Shown here: piece by piece, positions 1-10,287 of the stretch
Layout: each line of letters begins with the position of its first letter
How positions within the stretch are numbered: the first letter of the stretch is position 1
Assembly: GCA_037367405.1 (NCBI GenBank)
Contig: JAZKJV010009335.1
Location: 496,001 to 560,000, forward strand
Length of the DNA stretch: 64,000 nucleotides
Source: Ottelia alismoides
Taxonomy: Eukaryota; Streptophyta; Magnoliopsida; Alismatales; Hydrocharitaceae
Direction: 5' to 3'
The notes under the pieces: model-generated
Told to the model about the DNA's origin: nothing
The model's database searches: none
The model's input: the letters and a program-made list of their open reading frames with translations, nothing else
Program-made: the position numbers and the translations under genes

Positions 1-751
1 GACTCCTGTCTTGACTGCCTAGACCGAGTCCTTCAGCGATGTATAGAGGTCCACCTTGTGCTATCTTGGGAGAAGAGTCACTTAATGGTGACTCAAGGGA
101 CGGTACTTGGCCATATCATCTCCAACAGGGGCATGGAGGTTGATCCGGCCAAGGTAGATGTCATTAGAAAACTCACACCACCGTCCAATTTGCAGCAGTT
201 ACGGTCATTCCTGGGGCACGTCGGTTTCTACCGACGATTCATTCATGATTTCAGTAGGATTGCCCGCCGTTGACTGACCTACTGACGAAAGACACTGAGT
301 TCCTTGTCGATGACAAGTGTCTTTCGTCCTTCGAGACTCTCAAACAGAGTGTTATAGAGGCTCCTGTTCTCCAGCCGCCTAATTGGTCTCTCCCATTCGA
401 GATCATGACGGATGCCTCCGATTTTGCCGTGGAGGCCGTGCTGGTTAGAGGAGGGATGGAGTCCCATTTGCTATCCACTACGCTAGCCGCACATTGGATT
501 CCGCGCAGCGGAATTATACAATCACCGAGAAGGAGATGCTAGCCTTAGTGTTCGCCCTAGATAAGTTCAGATCATACATTATTGGATCTAGAGTGACCCT
601 GTTTACTGATCATACCGCCATCCGATACCTCATGGCAAAGAAGGATGCCAAGGCCAGACTGACTAGATGGATCCTTCTACTCCAGGAGTTCAACATTGAG
701 ATCAAGGATAAGCCTGGAGTCAAGAATGTGGTGGCGGATCATCTCTCTTGA
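1..751 (+). pseudogene. pol fragment: RT C-terminus and RNase H, frameshifted
   Basis: Three frames together read as the end of reverse transcriptase and RNase H of a Ty3/gypsy polyprotein. Residues such as LSWEKSHLMVTQGTVLGHII and LRSFLGHVGFYRRFI (58-270) are the RT thumb/connection. After a frameshift near 268, LTKDTEF to FEIMTDASDFAVEAVL (270-450) is the start of RNase H with its first catalytic Asp in TDAS. A second frameshift near 470-490 leads to [23 protein letters not shown] and [11 protein letters not shown], which carry the next conserved acidic residues. The frame stops at 749-751 in DHLS*, where the related copy has Arg: a CGA to TGA change. The RT catalytic YxDD motif lies upstream, outside the window. 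Confidence 0.9.
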
Positions 752-1585
752 TTAGAGCAGCCTGAGGATTCTGAGCAGATTGATCATATTTGTGAGACCT
801 TCCCAGATGAGGCGATCCTTGCTATCGCCTCACTCTCGTGGTATGCTGATATTGTGAACTTTCTTGTTGCTAAAAAAGTCCCACAATGTTGGCCCAAGCA
901 GAGGCTTGAGACCTTCCTCGCGAAGGCCAAGTCCTACCACTGGGAGGATCCCATCCTTTACCACGAAGGAGGGGATAGCGTCTGGCGTAGGTGCATTCCT
1001 CAGGAGGAGCACCATAGCGTCCTCACTTACTGCCACAAGCTTGAGGCAGGAGGACATCATTCTGGGAGGAGAACGGCACAGAAAGTGCTCCAATCCGGCT
1101 TGTGGTGGCCTACTCTCTTCAAGGACTCAGATGAGTTCGTGAAGAGGTGTACTGACTGTCAGAGGATGGGCACTTGTGGACAGCGTGATATGATGTCGAT
1201 GCAGCCCATTCACTTCTGTGAGGTTTTTGACGCATGGGGCATCAATTTCATGGGTCCATTCCCTAAGAGTCAGGGATTTGAGTACATTCTGTTGGTCGTT
1301 GATTATGTGAGTCATTGGGTTGAGGCCATCCCCGCTCGAGCCGCTGATGCTAGGACAGTTTGCAGATTTTTGAGGAAGCACATCATCACGCGGTTCGGGG
1401 TTCCTCGAGTATTGATTTCAGATGGGGGGTCTCATTTCATCAACGACCAGGTGAAGGCCCTTGCTAGCGAGTTCGGCATAGACCATCGAGTTGCCACTCC
1501 ATACCATCCACAGACGAATGGTCTAGCTGAGGTGTCGAACAGGGAGATCAAGACTATTTTGCAGAAAGTCGTTCGCCCTGACTGA
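752..1585 (+). pseudogene. pol fragment: integrase zinc domain and catalytic core
   Basis: Continues the polyprotein of the preceding fragment. The HHCC zinc-binding domain is visible (HSVLTYCHKLEAGGHHSGRR, then CTDCQRMG). The DDE core follows: WGINFMGPFPKS gives the first Asp, and LISDGGSHFINDQV the second, followed by the conserved TPYHPQTNG and the glutamate region AEVSNREI. Integrase inserts the cDNA into the genome. The reading frame from 854 ends at 1583-1585 in VRPD*, where element 2 reads VRPDRKDW-like sequence with Arg, again a CGA to TGA change. The core is otherwise well preserved, which suggests moderate age. Confidence 0.92.
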
Positions 1586-2120
1586 AAGGATTGGTCACAG
1601 CTTTTGGACTCGGTCTTGTGGGCATATAGGACGTCTTCCAAGACACCATTGGGCACATCTCCCTTTCGCCTCATATATGGCAAGCCGTGCCATTTACCTG
1701 TTGAGCTGAGACACAGGTCACTTTGGGCAGTCACTGATATTTCTTATGGATCCAGATAGTGTAGGAGACTAGAGAAGGGCAGAGTTAGCAGCCTTGGAGG
1801 AGCTTAGAGATACCGCCTTCTCAAACAGCCTACATTACAAGGAGAGAGTGAAGGAGTGGCATGATTCTCATATCAGCCACAAACATTTTGAGCCTGGACA
1901 GAGAGTATGGCTGTTTAATGCGAGGCTTCGTCTATTCCCAGGGAAGCTACAGAACAAATGGAAGGGACCCTACCTAGTGAGAAAGGTACACGACAACGGT
2001 AGCATTGACATATCCGAGTTGTCTTCTGAGAGTACCTTTCGAGTGAACGGCCAGCGGCTCAAGCCATTTCTAGATCATGAGTCGCGGGTCGTTGATGTTG
2101 CCCCTATTCATTTTGCGTGA
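1586..2120 (+). pseudogene. pol fragment: integrase C-terminal region
   Basis: Reads on from the TGA at 1583-1585: WAYRTSSKTPLGTSPFRLIY, GKPCHLPVELRHRSLWAV, then a broken stretch near 1740-1790. From 1794 comes an open frame with YKERVKEWHDSHI, FEPGQRVWLFNARLRLFPGK and WKGPYLVRKV. This matches the post-core region of Athila integrases (LFNSRLKLFPGKLRSRW-type motif). The terminal stop at 2118-2120 follows DVAPIHFA and is the native pol end, shared with element 2. No env-like frame follows. Confidence 0.88.
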
Positions 2121-2251
2121 GATGTGGTCTCTTGACTCACATCTATTGCATCTCACGCCTGATTATCACTGTTCTTCCGACCTGTATAGATCCAGATGTC
2201 CATATCATCACATTCTTTAGTCCCACATCCCGTTTGTCATCTTTGATTATG

Positions 2252-2655
2252 CTATACTTAGGGTGTACTTTACCCTAAGTATAGGGGGGATGTAGGACCT
2301 TTGGGTATTTCTTTTGTTTCTTTCTACCCCTGTTTTTGCTGCCTATACTTAGGGATATTTTACCCTAAGTATAGGGGGGTAGACCCTGTACATTCTCCAC
2401 TCGGTTTTCCCTTTGTGTACAACCGGCTATACTTAGGATTATTTGATCCTAAATATAAGGGAAAAGCCGAGACTCTCTTGATCTTCTATTCATTCATTCT
2501 TCTTTGTATATAGCCTTCCTTTTCACTTCCCTATACTAAGCACGAGTTATGTCTTCTTCATCGCTCTTGACTCTGAGGACATCGTTCGAGCTAAGTATAG
2601 GGGGTGTGTATATATTTCATATATACTTTAGCCATAACTCGTACTTTGTGTGAGT
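2252..2655 (+). repeat. hairpin array with PPT-like 3' arms, element 1
   Basis: Four inverted repeats lie just after pol: 2252-2289, 2343-2379, 2427-2461 and 2531-2604. The first three have arms CTATACTTAGGG / CCCTAAGTATAG (or AGGA / TCCT variants) with short loops, each followed by a run of G. The fourth is longer, with a central CACGAGTTATGTC / GACATCGTTCGAGC stem. A further strand, CCATAACTCGTAC at 2632-2644, could pair with its 5' arm instead. The 3' arms copy the true polypurine tract at 4173-4191. Function is unknown. RNA packaging, export or extra plus-strand priming are inferences only. Confidence 0.85.
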
Positions 2656-4172
2656 GTGTTAATAAATAAAAATTGGCTAAAAACCTTAAAAACCGCAAAA
2701 ATTAAAATTTTTTCCTGTAAATAAACATTCTTTTACTGCACATACATAGCTAGTGTACAAATTATTTTTGTAAAATGTTTTCAAAAATCTTTTTGTGTAA
2801 AGTTTGTGTAAATATTTGCATATCAAAATTATGTATATAGTACAAAATTTTTCCAAAATGTTTTGAAAATCAAAAGGTTGCAAAAATCTTGTGTAAATGT
2901 GTGTAAATACTTTTGCAAAACTTGCATTCATGCATTCATCCATTCATGATTTCAAAACATTTTTCAAAAATTTTGCAAATAGCATCTTTGTATATATGTA
3001 TATAGTTTTTCCGAATTATAGTTGACATTTAAACTAGCCTGGAATCAAATTGGGAAATGGAGCTTGATTAAGATCTTAATCCATCTAATTTCTAAGAGGA
3101 ACCTTATAGGGCTTAGGGTTAAGGCTTTTCAGGTCCATGGTGACTTAATTATTTGAGTCCACTAGGCTATGATCACATGTCATCTCAATGAGCCTAAGTA
3201 GAACGCTTAACAACACACATGACTCCTATAGACAATGGCTTTACTTGGACACATCACTTAGCACCGAGCTCTCTACGGATGAGGTGGTGAGGAGGCAGTC
3301 TTCCTTGACTTGGGGTAGCATATGAGGGTAGTACTTCTAGGCGGAACCTCTCTTCTTCTTTTAGTGAAGGAAGTGCATCTCAACTTGGTCTGGTTGCCAT
3401 GAGGTCTAACGACAGGAGTTGTGGGTTGCAATAAAGCTTCAAAAGAGGGATATTCTACTGGCTCAAGAGGAAAAACTCCTTGTATATATGCTGCACATGT
3501 ATATGTTGTATAGATGCACTTGAAAAAAAATGCAAAAAGAAAATAACTCCAAAAAAGTGGTGGGTCTGATAGAAAATGATAATCCCACCGGAGTATGTAT
3601 ATAGTGCAATAAGCCAAGCTTGAGATTCATGTCCCACCTTATGTAGCTTGCAGCAGGGAGACTTGGCTACACTGGTCGAGCTCCCAAGGATACATGGCTA
3701 CACTGACCATGGCCCATTCTCTTCTTCCCCCTCTTCTTGAGCCAGTTGCACTTGAACTTAGAAGGGAATACCCCGCTCCTCGAGGAAAGAGTGGCCAGAT
3801 TGGGGTCATAGAGTTACCTTGTTGGGGAGGGTTATCAACTTGCCATTTCTGAGGTGGAGAGCTTATACTTCACATTCACAGTACAAGGAAAGATTCATGG
3901 TTTTTAGGGTTTGTGTTTGGTGACTTGTTCTGATCTGGATTGTTGAGGAGTCTTGATTATAGATTGGTGGAACTTAGAGGCTGTTGAGTTTTAAACTTAA
4001 GTCCAAATAAGGTTCCGACACATTAATAATCCAAAGATCTGATCGAGCTCCATAATTCAATTTAATGAAGCCAAGTTTAATATTCAACTTTGATCCATGT
4101 ACATTCTCATCTTTTTCTTTTTCTTTTTCTTTTTCACTTCTTTTTCAAATTAGTGTTTGCTAAGGGACTAAC
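2656..4172 (+). other. 3' UTR of element 1
   Basis: AT-rich at first (2656-3020), then lower in AT. It carries blocks shared with the other three Athila internal regions, for example around 3090-3240, 3429-3480 and 3760-3800. No sense-strand coding sequence is seen. An antisense frame is described separately. Confidence 0.7.
3273..3617 (-). pseudogene. conserved antisense ORF remnant in 3' UTR (element 1)
   Basis: On the strand opposite to pol, an open frame contains GVFPLEPVEYPSFEALLQPT (minus strand from about 3479 down to 3420). The same peptide is kept in elements 2, 3 and A. A neighbouring frame in this copy carries FYQTHHFF and, further on, ERFRLEVLPSYATPSQ, both of which are fused in one frame in element 3 (33117-33518). 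This copy is therefore probably frameshifted. Antisense ORFs upstream of the 3' LTR are known in Tat-lineage elements; whether this is equivalent is unknown. No function is assigned. Confidence 0.4.
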
Positions 4173-4191
4173 AAAAGTAAGTATAGGGGGG
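4173..4191 (+). promoter_or_regulatory. polypurine tract, element 1
   Basis: AAAAGTAAGTATAGGGGGG lies directly before the LTR start TGATGAAT at 4192. It is the expected primer for plus-strand DNA synthesis. Confidence 0.85.
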
Positions 4192-5175
4192 TGATGAATA
4201 CTCATTCATCATTCTTTATTCTTATATTTTAGCTATAAAAACCTTTGCAAATGCATGTATATGTTTGTAAATAAAAATAATTAACAAAAGGCATGCATAG
4301 TGTAAAAACTAATAATTAGCATGTTTTTGTGCAAAAATAAAAGAATAAAGCATAAAAAGAAAAGGAGGGAAATATTTAGAATAAATATTGAGCAACCTAA
4401 TCCCAAGGGAGGGCTCAGCATGGGCCTGACCGCATAAAAACCAAAGTAGAGAGAGATAGGGAGCTCACGTGTGTAAATATACCTGTAAATAAAATAAGAA
4501 TATTTTCCTCCAAAAATAGAATAAAATGGGCTTGTATATATTTGTAAATATTTATAAATACAAAATCAAAATAAAAATAGAAAAATTAAAAAGAAAACAA
4601 AAATAACTTTTCTTGTATATATTCACCATGTATATACACCCACTTCTATATTTATTAAGCCTTGTAAATAAATAAATTAATTTCCATAAAATTTATATAT
4701 ATTCTACCTTTTTATGTTATAATTAAATAAAATAAAAACCATAAAAACAAAAATCAAATAAAAAGAACAAAATTAAAAACTAAAAAGAAAATTGTACATA
4801 TACCATGTATATAGATGTATATATCTATTTATTTCACCCTTGTATATAAATAAGAAAAATAAAATAAAAATACCCTTTTATTCCTAATTTTATGATATAA
4901 ATAAATAAAATATAAAATGGGAATAAAATTGTATAAAATATACTAATTAAAAATAAAAAATCAAAAAGCCACATTGTGTAAATACCTATATATAACATAT
5001 AGTGTAAATACCTTATTTTTATTTTGAAAAATTAATTAAAAATCACCAAAAAATAGAGAAAAATAAAATAAACATTTTTTATGTTTTATGTTTTTCCTAA
5101 TTCAGCCTTTTATTATTTTATTTTGAATTTGTAAATATTTATGAGTTGGCAGGCTCTGATTGGTCCACGGGGGAC

Positions 5176-5402
5176 GTTGACCCTCCGGTCAACTCCCCCC
5201 TTTGGACCACAGACCCGCGGATCCTCTTCCCGGACCTGTCTTCTCCCAATTATCCCTCCTTGACTCGATCACCATTCCGCCAAATCACGGGTCCTAATTA
5301 CCCACCAGTTATCCGGGAACCTCGCCCGACACCTTGCCTAGGGGTCCGTGCTTCACCAAGTCGGACCCGACCCTTTCTTCCCGGACCTTCCATCGTATAT
5401 AG
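5176..5402 (+). promoter_or_regulatory. LTR promoter block: inverted W-box pair and TATA-like box
   Basis: GTTGACC at 5176-5182 and GGTCAAC at 5187-5193 form an inverted pair of W-box-like sites, preceded by TTGGTCCACG near 5160. TATATA at 5397-5402 is a plausible TATA box; it lies in the position where the 3' LTR of element 2 has TATAAAG and the 5' LTR of element 3 has TATATA. Confidence 0.5.
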
Positions 5403-6419
5403 TCCTTGCTCCGCCTCCCATTTCATGCATCTTTGGATCATTTCACGCCACCCTAGGACCTCCATAGCATTCGCGAGAGTGACAGCTCGCTTCAAGCCGT
5501 GTTGCAGCGAGGAAGGAGTGTAGGACCATCGATCCGGCGACGTTGCGCTGCCGTGCGCCGCCTGGAGGTGACGCTCGAGCCTCGGACACCGACGGTCCTC
5601 AAGGCAAGGACCTGGTGCACCCCCAGCTCCTCCACAGTCGACAACACCCAGTAGGTAGCCCCTTCTCCTTCTCTATTTCCCGAATTTTTAGTTTCCCCCA
5701 AATCGCCCCGTCGTCGTTCATCGCCGATTCCGACCACCTTAGCCATCCGTTCGACCATCGGAATCTCTCATCATCTCCGTCGTTCCCCCGCGCACCTTCT
5801 CCACCCCTTCATCCAACCCAGCTCGCACAGGAGCTGGGATTGGGGTTCCTCCGCCGTCACCTCACCGGAAACCCTTCGCCCCGACGCGCCGATCACATTC
5901 ACAACCCCTAACCGGGTCGAGGCATTTTGCCCTCGACCCAGGAGTGTGTTGCGTCATTTTGCAGGACCAGAGGATCCCATCTGAGGGCTCGACACTCAGG
6001 CACAGCACCTACGCCTCCGCCGACGTCGCCTGAGCTCTCCGGAGCTCCGTCGCGTCATCAGAGGATTCCATTCGACGCGGGAGCCCAAGGCGACTCTTCT
6101 TCGATCAGTAGCAGCCCGCGAGGAGGCCTCCAGCACCCACACGAGTCCGGCGAACCTCGCCGGCATCCAGTTCATCGAGGACCTTCTAGAGCCGTCCGAT
6201 TCCCCCTCCAGCTCCAGATTAGATCTCAGACGTCCATGCCAGGAGCAGCCATCACCGTTCGATCCTTGGAGGAGTGATCGTGACCGTCCGATTAGTGAGG
6301 GCTTCTCACGTCGCTTCCCAGCCACCGATCTTCCACGTGGCGAGGCCCCAGCCGTTCGATCAGGACCGAGGACCCTGCGTTGAGGCGCGCCCCTTCTCCA
6401 CCGTCCGATCTCCACGTGG

Positions 6420-6424
6420 CGCGC
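6420..6424. repeat. target site duplication of element A, left copy
   Basis: CGCGC directly before the LTR start at 6425, repeated exactly at 20112-20116. Confidence 0.95.
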
Positions 6425-9400
6425 TGATGAATCCACATTTCATCATCTTTATTCTATCATTTTGGCACCAAAAACCCTAGCAAATGCATGTAAATAGCAT
6501 TAAAATCATCATATTAGCATCCATGCATGTGCATTCAAATAGTGTATAAAATACTGTAATTAAAGCCAAAATTATAGAATAAATAAAGAAAAGAAAAAGA
6601 ATAAAATATTGTAAATATTTTATGACCCGAAACCCCGAGACCTAGGCATCTTGATGAATAGGTCGACAAGGAATAAAGTAGGGAGAGATAAGGTCAAAAA
6701 CACAGTCCAAATACCTATACATTCTATTCATTTCTTATTCATTTTGGGACCTATTTTTTATTCCACTTTTTATACATCAAATGAAGAAACTTTGTACATG
6801 AAAGTTGTAGCTAATTTTATAAAGAAAAAATACAAAATTGATTTCACATAAAAATAATGTACAGATGAAAAGTTATGGTCTGAATAAAAATCCAGAATCC
6901 CAACTTCCCAGACCCGTATCTCACAAATGAAAACTCCAAATGCAGCATACTCACCTTTAATTGTATATAGAAGAAAATAAGCTATTTAATGGCGGTGGTT
7001 TCGCATTTGGCGGAGCTACGGTTTGAAAGTTGAGTTTTGGACCCTCATTGTACAGTGTACCGAATAAAAGATTCAATTTATTATTTATTTATTATTTTGA
7101 TAATTTTATATTTTTATAATGTTGTAATTAATACTTATAATAATTATGTACATTAAAATTGGAATAAAAACCTAAATAAAACTTAAAATAAAATACATCC
7201 ATATTTGATACATAGGTATATTACCTATACCCATACCTACATAATACCTATTTATATTTTATTTAATATACAAAACATATCAGAAAAATTAAATAAAAAT
7301 ATACTTGTGTAGATAAAAGTATTTTTAAAATTTTAGAAAATAATAAATACAAATAATGAAATTAAAATACACACAATAAAAATAAAATATTAAAATACAT
7401 AGGTAATATACCTATATAGGGGTATAAAGGTAACTTGTAAAAGTATACTTCATAAAATAAATTAAAAATCATAATAAAATACTACATAAAATAACGAATA
7501 TTTCTTATTTTATAATCATAAATTAATAATGCCAATTTCTATTTTTAAATTAATTAATAAAACCTTTTTTAGGGGTTTTTCCTGGTTGGTCCACGTGGAC
7601 CAACCAGGAGGTCAGAACTATTGACCAAGGTCAACAGTCTGACCTACCCCCTGTGGCCTTGTCAGAGCTCGTTTTTGGGCCGTTTTCTCGATTTTTTTCG
7701 AGGGCTCTACGTACATCATCTCGTGCTAGCGCCTTCTTGACTTTTGTTCGTCAATGATCGAGGATGCTCGCCCATATCTTTCCTCGGGCGTTGCATCAAC
7801 ACGTCGCTCGATGTGCATCGTTTTTCGAGCCGCGTCCGCCATGTTTCAAAAACCAACCCTCATCTTCCTCCGATCTTTGAACCGGTTTTGGAGAGCTGTT
7901 AACCTCCGAGTGCGGCAAGGTGGACACCCATGTGACAGAGGAGGACCCCAGGACCCTCGTCGAGGTGCGGCGAGGCTCGCCGGCCGCGTTCCAACCCATC
8001 TTCAGCCTTGCGGCCATGAGGTTTATTCCTCGGGTTCTACAGCCCTCGAGGTCATCCTTTTCGTTTATTTTTTTGTAGTTTAATAGCTGGTAGTCATAGG
8101 TTTAGATATAAGCATTTAGCTAGTTGATTCGTCGAGTTTATCACCCCGATTTCGCATCAAACACCTTGCCGGAGCCTCGAGCTCCGGCGGTCATCCCCAT
8201 TCCACGCACACCACCCCCGCCACCTTCTTTTTGCCTCGGGACCATCTCTCGTGCTTGCTTTTCATCCTTGCAGGGTCCAGGAGGCCAAGGGACTCGATTT
8301 GGGGGGTCAAACTTTTGAAAGAGGAGCACCTGGAGCTGCAGGCTGGCCCCAACCTCGGGGCAGATCCTCATCACTCTTCACGCCATTTGGAAGGCTCTAG
8401 CAGATAAAGAACATCTCCTGGGAGGTTTTGCGACGCGGAGGAACACCTGAGACGACCGGAGCTGCGCAGCAACGCCGTTCGGATCTCTCCCGTTCGTCGT
8501 TCTTCGGGCGTTCTTCCTGATGCCCTGATTGCCATCCGATGGAGCCGTCTTCTCCCAGGCGTACAGCCAGCGTTGGATTGCGCCAACCCCGCAACCGTTG
8601 ATCTCCAACCGCAGCATATAATCTTAGCCTTACAGCACGAAGCGGCATCGGCGCGCCCGGGATCGCCACGTGTATAAGTAACGTATATCCCGCTGTAGGA
8701 TGCGCGCCTAATTGGGTATTTTGCAAGACTTTCACGCGCATTTTTAGTATTTCGAGTTTAACATATAAACTTTCCATTGCTGTGTTAGGTTTTTTGTAAA
8801 ATTTATAGAACAGCCCGCGTGATTTTGAATAATTGCAGAACTTTCCTCCCAGGCGCACGTGCTCAGGCACGTGCTTCTTGGGAATTTTGCGGATATAATC
8901 TCATGGATTTTGCTTTTAATATTCAGTCCGCGATTATTTCTATTTAGTTAAATCTTTTTGGAATTTTTGCGTGTGAGCCCCGTATATTTTGGGATATTGC
9001 TATTAAGTCCCTCCCAGGCGCGCGTGTTACTCACGTGCGCTTGGGGACTTTTACAATCAAGCCCTAGCGGCTTTTGGGTTTTGTTGTTTGGCCCAGAAAC
9101 GTTTTGTTTCAGTTCAAAATTTGTGGCAAAATTGCAAGCGTGCCCCCTTAGTTTTATCTATTTGCATAAAATCCCCTGCCAGCTCTTTAATTTTTGCGTG
9201 CTTGCAGGAATTAATTAGGGCCTTGTTTTAAGTCCAAAAATTCCATAAAAATAGGGTTTAGCTCCTGTTAACTTGTGCTTCCACGCTATCAACTTAGTTT
9301 TTGATTTTGTTTTATTTTTATATTTAGTAAAAATCAAAAGCATGCTTTTTAGGCACTGTCTAGCTTAGAAAATACCAAAAAAATAGTAAAATACCTCCAA

Positions 9401-10267
9401 AAATCCCAAAAAAATTACCGAGTGTCTATTTTAGCCTATTTTAGTGTCAATCCAAAAATCATTAAAAATCTTAAAAGAAAAACACTAAAAATTTTAAAAC
9501 ACTCAAAAACTTCAAAAAAATATATAAAATCAAAGAAAACTCCAAAAAATACAAACTCAGGTCCTGTGTGTTCTTTATTTTGTTCTCTTTATTTGAAAAA
9601 TAGTGTGAAAAATTTTGATTGTTGTTTGCTATTTTTAACTTCCATTTTACTCACATCCAGCACTCATTTCACTGTTTTGCTTTATTTCAGTAATTAAAAA
9701 TACCAAAAACACCTAGAAAAATCCCCAAAAATCACAAAAACAGTAAAAAATCCTAAAAATATCAAAAACATTTTATTTCTGAATTTTTGGTCATTTTTAC
9801 ATATTTTTATTCATATTTTATCTTGCCTTTCATTACATTGTTTTTAAAATTCCAATATTGAAAAAGAAAAAAATATAATATAAAATTATAAAAATCAGAA
9901 AATTAAAAATCAAAATACAAAATTCAAAATTAAATTAAAAATAAAAAAATTATTAAAATTAAAAACCCACACAAACATCTTTGTTTGCTTGCTTAGTGTA
10001 GACACTTCACACACACTCACTTGTGCACATTATTTTGAACTGCCCTTCTTGCTCCCTGTGTTCGAACTCTCTGCATACTTGTCACTATACACCATCTGTG
10101 CAGAGTTAAAAATAAATTTTAACTCCACATTATTTCTAATTTATTGATCTTTAGTGTGGGTTAATTGTTGATTAAATACGAGATTCACTTGTGAGTCGCC
10201 ACAGCGACGGTCGTCTCCGCCTTGTGTGAGACACCAATTTTGACCACATCGAAATCCGTGTTTATCA
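6425..10267 (+). repeat. 5' LTR of element A
   Basis: 3843 bp, TGATGAATCCACATTTCATCA at the start and TTTATCA at the end. Three zones are visible: AT-rich U3 (6470-7560), GC-rich promoter and transcribed region (7580-8700), and a U5 side made of short A-tracts about 10 bp apart (9230-9970). Open frames within the GC-rich zone (e.g. 7754-8083) recur in the other LTR but resemble nothing known. Confidence 0.95.
7581..7637 (+). promoter_or_regulatory. 28-bp G-box palindrome and inverted W-box pair, 5' LTR of A
   Basis: Positions 7581-7608 are a perfect 28-bp palindrome centred on CCACGTGG (a G-box core). It is followed by TTGACC at 7621 and GGTCAA at 7629 as an inverted pair. G-box and W-box are known binding sites of plant bZIP/bHLH and WRKY factors. 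Use by this LTR is inferred. Confidence 0.6.
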
Positions 10268-10269
10268 AA

Positions 10270-10287
10270 TGGCGCCGTTGTCGGGGA
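10270..10287 (+). promoter_or_regulatory. primer binding site, tRNA-Asp type, element A
   Basis: TGGCGCCGTTGTCGGGGA starts 2 bp after the LTR end. It is complementary to the 3' end of plant tRNA-Asp(GTC) except for one T where the consensus has C (GTTGCC). It primes minus-strand DNA synthesis. Confidence 0.9.

Larger units (their letters stand above)
4192..6424 (+). repeat. 3' LTR of element 1, left part
   Basis: Starts TGATGAATACTCATTCATCA, a terminal inverted repeat of its own, right after the polypurine tract. It consists of an AT-rich stretch (4200-5140) and a GC-rich promoter/R region (5146-6424), and continues at 20112 after element A. Joined length is about 3.67 kb. Open frames in the GC-rich part have no recognisable domain. 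Confidence 0.88.

Noticed and set aside
2252..2604. CRISPR-like or miRNA precursor array
   Set aside because: Spacers are not uniform, arms are palindromic and tied to the retrotransposon 3' region; no small-RNA evidence can be read from sequence.
2121..4172. Env-like ORF expected after pol in Athila elements
   Set aside because: No sense frame of useful length in any of the four copies; only an antisense frame is found.
5927..6277. Possible host exon in GC-rich sequence
   Set aside because: Lies inside the 3' LTR of element 1, collinear with other LTRs; no splice context or known domain.
10270..10287. tRNA gene fragment
   Set aside because: Only the 3' 18 bases complementary to tRNA-Asp are present, at the primer site position.
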